Source: Ochotona curzoniae (Eukaryota; Chordata; Mammalia; Lagomorpha; Ochotonidae). From it: DNA of 64,000 nucleotides. A program made the translations under genes and the position numbers. The notes beneath the pieces were generated by a model. It was not told the origin of the DNA. It did no database searches and was given only the letters and a program-made list of their open reading frames with translations. Below, piece after piece: positions 57,391-64,000 of the stretch (positions are counted from its first letter, which is position 1; each line of letters begins with the position of its first letter). The stretch covers positions 15,305,001 to 15,369,000 of the forward strand of contig NW_024467083.1 of NCBI RefSeq assembly GCF_017591425.1. The letters are read 5' to 3'.

Positions 57391-60150
57391 AGAACTTAAT
57401 CTGCAATAAATTGTATAATTTGCCTGAGATTTACTAGGTGTAACTGAGAAATTTAATAATTTTATTCAACACTCTATGAACTATTAGGCATTTATTTTCA
57501 TAAAATTTTTTAAAATTTAAATTCTTAATATAAAAAAAGGCAATTCATTTCAATTAATGTTTGTGAAAATAATAGAAGGCACAAAGCACTGTGTGAGCGC
57601 CTATCAGTTATACAAATTTCCCTGATTTCCATGAAAATTCTAACAGTAAAGATCTGTGTAAAGACAGCAGTTCAGTATATAACTAGTCACAGACTTTAAA
57701 AAGTCCTTAAAGATTTAGAATTACAGAGAAGGAAGAAAGTATTGTAAAATGTTAAGGCCTCTTTTCACCAAACTTCACAGGCCAGCAGGATCATTTTCCA
57801 ATGGATGAAATCCTAGTATTGCCACTGTAAGTATAAATGATAAAATATAGCATAACAACAACATACTTTCTCCCCACTATTAGAAAATTCTTCTCCACAG
57901 GCAGGGGTAGAAAAAAATACCTTACCTTTTCTGACTACAAGATTCAGAAAGATTCAACTCCATACCTGCTCCTGAGGAGTCAGTTCCCAATTCCTAACTC
58001 TTGCATTTAACAGTGTCAAATGTGGCAATACACTGTATTCCAGCAATTCTTGAAATCTAAGGTCAGAAATTATCCATTGCAATGATATCTGAACTTGATA
58101 AAAAAAGGTTAACATAGGTGTTATTATTAAACGGAAGGAAAAATGGACATTGAGAAAGGAGAGGGTCTATTATCCACAATTTTTAGAGATATAGCATGTC
58201 ACTGGGGTTTGGAATTTATATGAGAGCTTTACACGTGGCTTTAGAGACATTTACTCTCCTACATTGAAAAACAGAGCCAATATGTACCAGCAGGCTTAAT
58301 CTGGGTAGACTTTCTCCTATATGCACCAAAAGACTACAGCAGAAGAGGCACTAAATGATTGAGGGTAATCAAGAAAACTCCATGAACATCTTGCTGCTTC
58401 TTGGAATACCTAGCCTTCCAGGCCTTAAAATATTCTCTCAGAATCCAATTGCTACCTATCAGAAAATTTAAACCCATGGACAGTGTCCTTACTTAAAAAC
58501 AGAGTTTAAGTAAGAAATAATTCACAATATTTAAGCTTTGCCAAATGAGATTTAGTGATTGTAGTGACAGGTAAGGCATCCCTCCATAACCTATCCAGAT
58601 TTCTGACACATAAAATACATGAGTGTAATAAATTGGCACTGTTTTATAGTATAAACTATGGTGTCTTGTTTTGCAGTGATAGATAACCAGGAAAAAAATA
58701 GGTGATTCTCAGTGGATATTTGAAGAATTTCATGTTAGCAAAAACAAGTGTTTAATTTTGCATGGATGTCACAAAATAATCAGTCACAAGGGATGTTGCC
58801 AAGAGGAGGAAGACAGGAGAAAGCAAAGTTCCTTTAGCAAAATGCTTCCCCCAAAAGCATTTTCCCATGTGTTTTATGGCAAAGTTTAGAGATCTGTCTA
58901 GGCTATAGAAAAAGGAAAATGGGAGGATCCTTTCTAATTGGATAACGTATTTGGGATGCAGAAAAGGGAAACTGATGTATACATTGCCCATTTGAAACTC
59001 TAGTTCTGATTGGTTCCTTCATTACAGTAATCTGGCCTTCTCTGAGTGTAATGTGGCAGTATCACTGTACTGGAACATTCAATGAAATATAAATTCAACT
59101 GAGTAAATTGCTTTAGGCTCCCTATCCCTGCTTTTGCGTCCTTTCTGGCTTGAAGTCTACACTCTTCACTATAGTTGGAAAGAATGAAAGGAAAAGACAG
59201 AGTGATAGAGAGAGAATGAATATTAGAGGGAGGAATTAGAGAGAAAGAAAATTGGGAAGAAGAGATAAACAAAGACAAGGAGATTAAAAATAGGACAGAA
59301 AGTAAGAGATAACGGGAGGATGGAAGAGATGTTATTTATAAAAGCAAGAGGTAAGAGAATAAATTCTCTATCAGAGAAGAAAAGGAATGTGTTCTCTTAA
59401 CAGCAAGATTCAATGTACAAATTTGAATGATAGGTGATCTTAGAGAACGCTATAAAAACTGCAAAGCAGGTGTGTCAGGTGTCAGAAAAATATAGGCATT
59501 TTGTACGGGGCAAAAATCAAAGGTTTCAAGGCTAATTTAAAAATTACAGGCATCCCCAGTGAACAGTCTGAAATTGAAAGTCTAAAAGGCTGCTAGTCTG
59601 GAATCGGGAATGGGAAAAATAGCTCACCAGAATGCCACGAAACCTGTGGATTTGAAGAACAACTTTACCTTCTCCTGAACCTTCCAAATCTTCTATTAAG
59701 AACCCTCTTTGGAAAACTCTAAACTGAATCCATTCAGGGAAAGCAGTTTTGTGAAAAACATTTCCTGGCTTCACCTCTGCACTGTGGAGACCCTGATTTT
59801 GGTGATGCTGGCTTGGCATTGGGCAACGTGCTCTTGGGCATCCGCTATAAACAATACTGAGCTGTGGAGACCTACTGTGCACACCCAGGAAAGAGAAAAG
59901 CTCCACATTGACCACATTTTTTGATGGAAGACACATTGGAGCCATTTATGTCCATTTTTAAATACAAACTGAAAAGAGAAAAACAAAATTGAGGAGAAAA
60001 AAATGTAGAGGAAAGAATAGCTTGGAGAGAAACTGCAGAATAATAAGTAATAAATGAGATTTTGTGATTGCTCATAAAATCTGAAGCTAAATTTCAAAGC
60101 CAAGAATGGATTTGTAAGTCATATTTTTCCTTAAAGTTGATGTTTTCTAT
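57391..60150. other. Unassigned
   Basis: Mostly AT-rich DNA, with a GA-rich patch near 59160-59340. A minus-strand frame of 133 codons at 59544-59945 has no recognisable domain and no supporting splice or coding signal. No gene called. Confidence 0.4.
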
Positions 60151-60154
60151 ACTT

Positions 60155-60360
60155 GAAATTTATTTATTTATTTATCCATTTGAAAGTCACAGTTGCAGAA
60201 ATAGAAGAAGAGAGATGGAAAGAAATCAACCATTGGTCATTTAGTTTCCTGCCCAGATAGCTGTAACAGCCAGGGCTAGGGTGGGCTTCAGCCAGTAGCC
60301 AAGAGCTTTATCCAGGTCCTTCACAGGGGTGGCAGGAACACAATCACTAGGGATAACCTT
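60155..60360 (-). mobile_element. Old CSINE, antisense
   Basis: TTTATTTATTTATTTATCC, GAAAGTCACAGTTGCAG and AGCCAAGAGCTTTATCCAGG mark a diverged reversed CSINE. It abuts the LTR that follows. Confidence 0.75.
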
Positions 60361-60366
60361 TACAGG

Positions 60367-60965
60367 CTGGTAGGCAGTCAGGGTCTCTGGTCCCCGGTTA
60401 CCTTTTAAAATATAAAACCCTGCTTTTCCCTATTTCTTACCTAAGAGCACATTCTCCTCCTTGACTGGGAACAATAGGAACAAACAGATTCAACCTATCA
60501 GTTCTGTGAGGAGTGATTTGAACATCAGCCTTGAATGACCCCGCCATTTTGGACCAAGCACCAATTCCTACTTCCCCTTCCCATGGCTCACAAACTTTCC
60601 CACATTTCCAGTTGCCCTTCAATGTGCTGTAACCTCATAAGTCCACCCCCCTACCAATCTTCTGTAACCATATGATGCATTCCCACCCACCAATCCCCTG
60701 AGGTTATGACAATCCTATCCACCAAACCCGTATGGCTGCCCTCCCATCCACTTCTGCTTCTCTCACTCTGCACATTACGGCTTCCTTGCCCAGTTTTCCC
60801 CATTCTTCTTTATCTTGCCCCCTTACCTCTTCTTACAGCCCCCTCCTGTCACCATGGCAAGAGATACTTCCCTTCTCTCACTTCTCTCTCCCTCCAGTCC
60901 TGTCCCTACCCTGATGGAATAAAAACACCTCCTAAGTGCTCACTGTGTTTGGTATTTTGGCTTTA
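60367..60965 (+). mobile_element. LTR fragment A of an endogenous retrovirus
   Basis: It starts with GGCAGTCAGGGTCTCTGGTC, the block also seen at 63094 and 63570. It has CACCATGGCAAGAGATACTT near its end and an AATAAA signal at 60918-60923 followed by a GTGTTTGGT run, as in an R/U5. The class is probably ERV1 (gamma-like), by style only. No retroviral coding region was seen. Confidence 0.6.
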
Positions 60966-60989
60966 TGGTAGCAAACTTATTCTAGAAAG

Positions 60990-61330
60990 AGAACTTAACT
61001 GAGCATAAAAGCTAAGAAATTCCCATCTGTTAGAGCTGCCTGAGTTCTCAGCTTATCATCAGAATGGGAAGAATCTAGCAGAAAAAGAATCTAGCAGTCC
61101 CATGCTTCTGATGTTCTAGACAAGGTGCTACTTCACTGCCCATTGTGAATGAGTTTTTTGTTTTATTTTGTTTTCTGTGCACTTCATTCCCCTCCTTGAG
61201 ATGGTGCATAAGAGACAACACTTCCACCATTCCCTTGGGTCTTTCCTCCCTTGATGTCCCCTACTGTCACTATGGCAGGAGAATTTTCTTTCAATAAATC
61301 TTGCTTTGCTTAGTGAAATTCTCCACATAA
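60990..61330 (+). mobile_element. LTR fragment B
   Basis: It aligns with 63750-64000: CAGAATGGGAAGAA against TAGAATGGGCGGAGGAA, AGGTGCTACTTCACTGCCC, GATGGTGCATAAGAGACA, CCCTACTGTCACTATGGCAG and an AATAAA signal at 61293-61298. A short duplication, AGAATCTAGCAG, lies near 61070-61095. Confidence 0.65.
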
Positions 61331-61404
61331 AAATTCTTCTTTCATGTGAGACAAGTAATGCGGTTGCTGTGATCGTTTGTCCAAATTCCCTGCATCAATA
61401 TTCT

Positions 61405-61510
61405 GCTGCCTTTTCCAGGTCATCAGCAGGAAACTGGACTTGAAGCGGAGTAGGCAGGACAAAAACCAGTGCTCATATAGGGTGCTGATATCACAGGCTG
61501 CACTGTGTCA
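61405..61510 (-). mobile_element. CSINE fragment, antisense
   Basis: CTGCCTTTTCCAGGTCATCA, AGCAGGAAACTGGACTTGAA and CAGTGCTCATATAGGGTGCT are the reversed centre and head of a CSINE. Tail side missing. Confidence 0.65.
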
Positions 61511-61792
61511 CAACATGTTGTGGGGTGCAAGCGAGATCATGCCAGACATGTCTAAAGCTTATTAAGGAGTCTTTATTGACCAAGCTTGGTAATAACAGAG
61601 CGCACGAGAAATACAAATCACAAGTCCATATGGCAAGTCAATCAATTGTAACCCCAAGAGAAACAAATGGTCTTTACCCTGAAGTCCTTCAGCTCTTAAA
61701 ACTACGAAGAAGGACTGTATTATTCTTCTCTTGTCAGACGAAAAGATTGTAATTACCATATTGTGACTACTAAGCACATTACATCATGACTA

Positions 61793-62114
61793 TACCACCA
61801 TTCCCAAACTATAAACATGGAAAGAATGAGAGCTTATACTGATGAGAGGGAGCATAATGCCTTTAGGACAGTAAATAGACTCTCCTCTAGGGACTCTTGC
61901 ATTGCTTTTCAAAAGCCACAGCTAACCTGCATTCCCATTGTCTCTGCTTTGCCTACCACTATTCCCAAACTATAAAAATTGAAAGAATGAGAACTTATAC
62001 TGATGGGAGGGAGCATAAGTTGAGGTCTTATACTGTTAGGAAAGCAGATTCTCCTCTAGGGACTCTTGCATTGCTCTTCAAAAGCCACAGCTAATCTGCA
62101 TTTCCATTGTCTCT
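61793..62114. repeat. 161-bp direct tandem duplication
   Basis: Two adjacent units (61793-61953 and 61954-62114) share CTATTCCCAAACTATAAA-like starts, GAGGGAGCATAA, CTCTCCTCTAGGGACTCTTG, CAAAAGCCACAGCTAA and CCCATTGTCTCTGC. Small indels separate them. They lie in the U3-like part upstream of LTR fragment C and may be duplicated enhancer units. Confidence 0.9.
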
Positions 62115-62400
62115 GCGTTTCTTTGCCTACAGGGAGTAAGATCTATCAAGGCTGAGTTGCCCAGGAATAGCTGGTACTGGTCCCCACACACTCCTCCATA
62201 TTTTTGGAATTCCCTTACCCATTAGGAGCACCCCTAACATTCCCAAGTATAAAAGGCGAACCTGCTGTGTTCACTCCAACTACAGGCAATCAGCCACCTT
62301 TTGCGGATTTATTGTTCTGTTGGGTAATAAATCTGATTTGGCTATCTTTTTCTTCTCTGTTCTGCCACTTTCCTAACATATAATATTTGAGAGAATAACT
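62115..62400 (+). mobile_element. LTR fragment C with TATA box and poly(A) signal
   Basis: GTATAAAAGGCGAACC gives a TATA box at 62248-62255, and AATAAA follows at 62326-62331, a spacing that fits a short R region. A CT-rich U5-like end, CTATCTTTTTCTTCTC, comes next. With the upstream tandem duplication it makes a recognisable U3-R-U5. The LTR family differs from A, B, D and E. No coding region adjoins it. Confidence 0.7.
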
Positions 62401-63056
62401 ATAAGAAAGCTTTCCTTATTAGAAATTATGCTTTCTTGCTTCCTTAAAAATGTTTATATGAGTAAAAAGTGACTTGTTAAAACAGGCTAGAGGATATTGT
62501 GAACAGAGAATGTCACACATACTCATGGATTCTGTCTCTAGGGAGGTCATCAGGGACCCTTTTCTGTTATTCACTGATCAGGCCCATTTAGCAAGGCTGT
62601 GACTCTATTGTCTTCCCTGTTCTTTATCTATTCTCCTCTAAGCCCATCTCATTGATATTCAAATCAAGGCAGAACTTAGTTCAGAAAAAACAGACAAATC
62701 TGGTTTGACAAGCCATTTCTTAATACCGGCTCTATAATTCTGGCTCTATAATAGTAGAGCTTTGGCCATTAATATCTTCTCATCTTTTCTTTGCCACCCA
62801 CAGAAACGTACCTTGATTATCAAAAGTGACACAGGCATAAAACATGACACTAAACTATGATATGATTTATCTTTATATTAAAGGATTCAAAAAAAATTTG
62901 CAAGGAAATATTTTGTGAAATCATGTTGCTCAGTGCTTCAGAAGCAATATCAGCAACATTGTCAATGGCGGTGGGCTTAGAATTATTGTTTTACAGGGGT
63001 GATAGAGGATAATTCCAGAAATAGGAGAAATGTTTCGTGTTGAAAACGGAAGTCTG
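62401..63056. other. Unassigned between LTR fragments
   Basis: No retroviral coding motif recognised. May be old ERV internal DNA. Confidence 0.35.
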
Positions 63057-63360
63057 TGTTAGAAATTTGTGAGGCGTCAGATGGGATAATAGGCAGTTGG
63101 GGTACTCTGGTCCCTGATGCAGTTACCTTGTAAAATGCAAAAATCTTGCTTCTCCCTATTTCTTACCCTTCCAGGAAAACATTCTCCCCTTGAGGGAGAA
63201 CAAAGAGACAGAATCCCATCTCTTAGTGTTGTTGTCATAACAAAAGCAAGGAGACTGTAGAGCCCTGGCTTTTAGGACCATATTGGGGGAGAGGAGAACT
63301 AGTGGCTGGAGATCCCATTATTTCTTTGTCTGTGGCTCTTTCTTTTTGCCTAATAAAATG
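63057..63360 (+). mobile_element. LTR fragment D
   Basis: It begins TGTTAGAAATTTGTGAGG and continues with GGCAGTTGGGGTACTCTGG and GTTGTTGTCATAACAAAAGC, matching fragment E in order. It lacks the later TATA region and ends near CCTAATAAAATGACAG. Probably truncated or rearranged. Confidence 0.6.
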
Positions 63361-63529
63361 ACAGTAAATTCATTTCAAAGAATGCCCAGAAACAAATGGT
63401 TTGATTATCAACAACCCAGAAAAGATAAAATAAGACCTACTGAAACACCAAGAAAGAAGGACTGCTATACCTGTCTGGATGTTTCAACTTGTGGTTTGTG
63501 TGACAGGCCAGAGCAACCTCGCTTCTATT

Positions 63530-64000
63530 TGTTGGTTAATCTTGTATGAGAGTTAGACAGAAGAGCAGGCAGTTAGGGTTTCTGGTTCCTGGTGAAGTTA
63601 CTTCTTAAAAATACTTTTTAAAAACATAAAAATGTCCTTGATGCAGGACAAGGGCAGAATTAGCATATCAATTCACCATCTCAGAGCTGTTGTCTTAACA
63701 AAAGTAAGAAGTGACCCACAAAATCTCATTTCTGGGTCACTATTAAGAGATGATGCCTGACCGGTCAGCTTGCCATTAGAATGGGCGGAGGAAGTTAACC
63801 AGTTACCCCCTTCAGAGGTTTGGTTCTGAACCAAGTGCTATAGTGAACGAATTTTTTCTTTCTTTCCTTTTGTCTTTGAGTTGCGGCATAAAAGACACCA
63901 TCTCCAAAGTTACCTAGGGTTTTTCCTTGGGATGCACAGAGCTCCCTCCTGCCACTATGGCAGAAGCCCCTTTCTCCCTTTTTTTCCTAAATAAATCCTG
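63530..64000 (+). mobile_element. LTR fragment E, cut by the window end
   Basis: It begins TGTTGGTTAATCTTG, then GGCAGTTAGGGTTTCTGG, GTTGTCTTAACAAAAGTAAG and a TATA-like CATAAAAG at 63887-63894. CTGCCACTATGGCAGAAGCC and AATAAA at 63990-63995 follow. U5 lies beyond the window. Of the copies here it is the most complete U3-R of this family. Confidence 0.72.

Noticed and set aside
59544..59945. 133-codon minus-strand frame outside the obvious repeats
   Set aside because: No domain, no upstream promoter or splice evidence, and no similarity that I recognise. It remains untested, since cross-species comparison would be needed.

Overview
This window is mammalian intergenic or deep intronic DNA. 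It is AT-rich, and I find no open reading frame that looks like a functional gene. The organism is almost certainly a lagomorph, because more than twenty-five copies of the lagomorph C-type tRNA-derived SINE (CSINE) are scattered on both strands. The youngest copies have a 3' end reading GAATCATCGGACGGAAGATC and a CTTTCCAATAAAA-type tail. That fits my recollection of pika (Ochotona) copies better than the young rabbit CSINE2 types, none of which I see. The genus is an inference.

Layout. 0-2.4 kb: a truncated SINE with a clean target-site duplication (TSD), an L1 ORF2 reverse-transcriptase fossil and an old SINE. 2.4-7 kb: an LTR-like piece followed by a roughly 4 kb GC-richer element built of degenerate ~60-bp repeats. 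7-11.7 kb: an L1 ORF2 fossil, broken by a GC-rich block that carries a ~760-bp minisatellite with a ~200-bp higher-order period, then by two young SINEs. 12.6-16.9 kb: a sense L1 followed by antisense L1 fragments and SINEs. 18.6-19.1 kb: a solo LTR of ERV2 type. 19.5 kb: a 32-nt piece of U2 snRNA between perfect 17-bp direct repeats. 21.3-22.7 kb: the antisense 3' end of a lagomorph L1. 22.7-48 kb: mostly unassigned AT-rich DNA with SINEs. It includes the 5' half of a tRNA-Gln between perfect 12-bp repeats (36.0 kb), a second U2 5' fragment inside a SINE (41.0 kb) and an (AC)n array (39.5 kb). 48.0-51.3 kb: a second copy of the ~60-bp-repeat element, bounded by a 16-bp TSD and ending in an A-rich tail. 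52.9-56.4 kb: a sense, internally deleted L1 (5'UTR, ORF1 remnant, ORF2 C-terminus, 3'UTR) carrying two SINE insertions. 60.4-64 kb: a cluster of related LTR fragments with TATA boxes and AATAAA signals, plus a 161-bp tandem duplication.

Three observations stand out. First, the 48.0-51.3 kb element has the marks of L1-mobilised, non-autonomous, ORF-less composite retroposons (SVA or LAVA type), and a diverged relative lies at 3-7 kb. Second, three small-RNA 5' fragments (two U2, one tRNA-Gln) each stop 31-35 nt into the insert, and both U2 copies stop at almost the same U2 nucleotide. They fit the tailless retropseudogene class and suggest that discrete ~33-35-nt RNA 5' fragments were the templates. 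Third, the GC-rich minisatellite block sits inside an old L1.

All repeat names and edges come from reading and remembered family features, not from a database search, so edges may be off by tens of bases, and more for the older copies.
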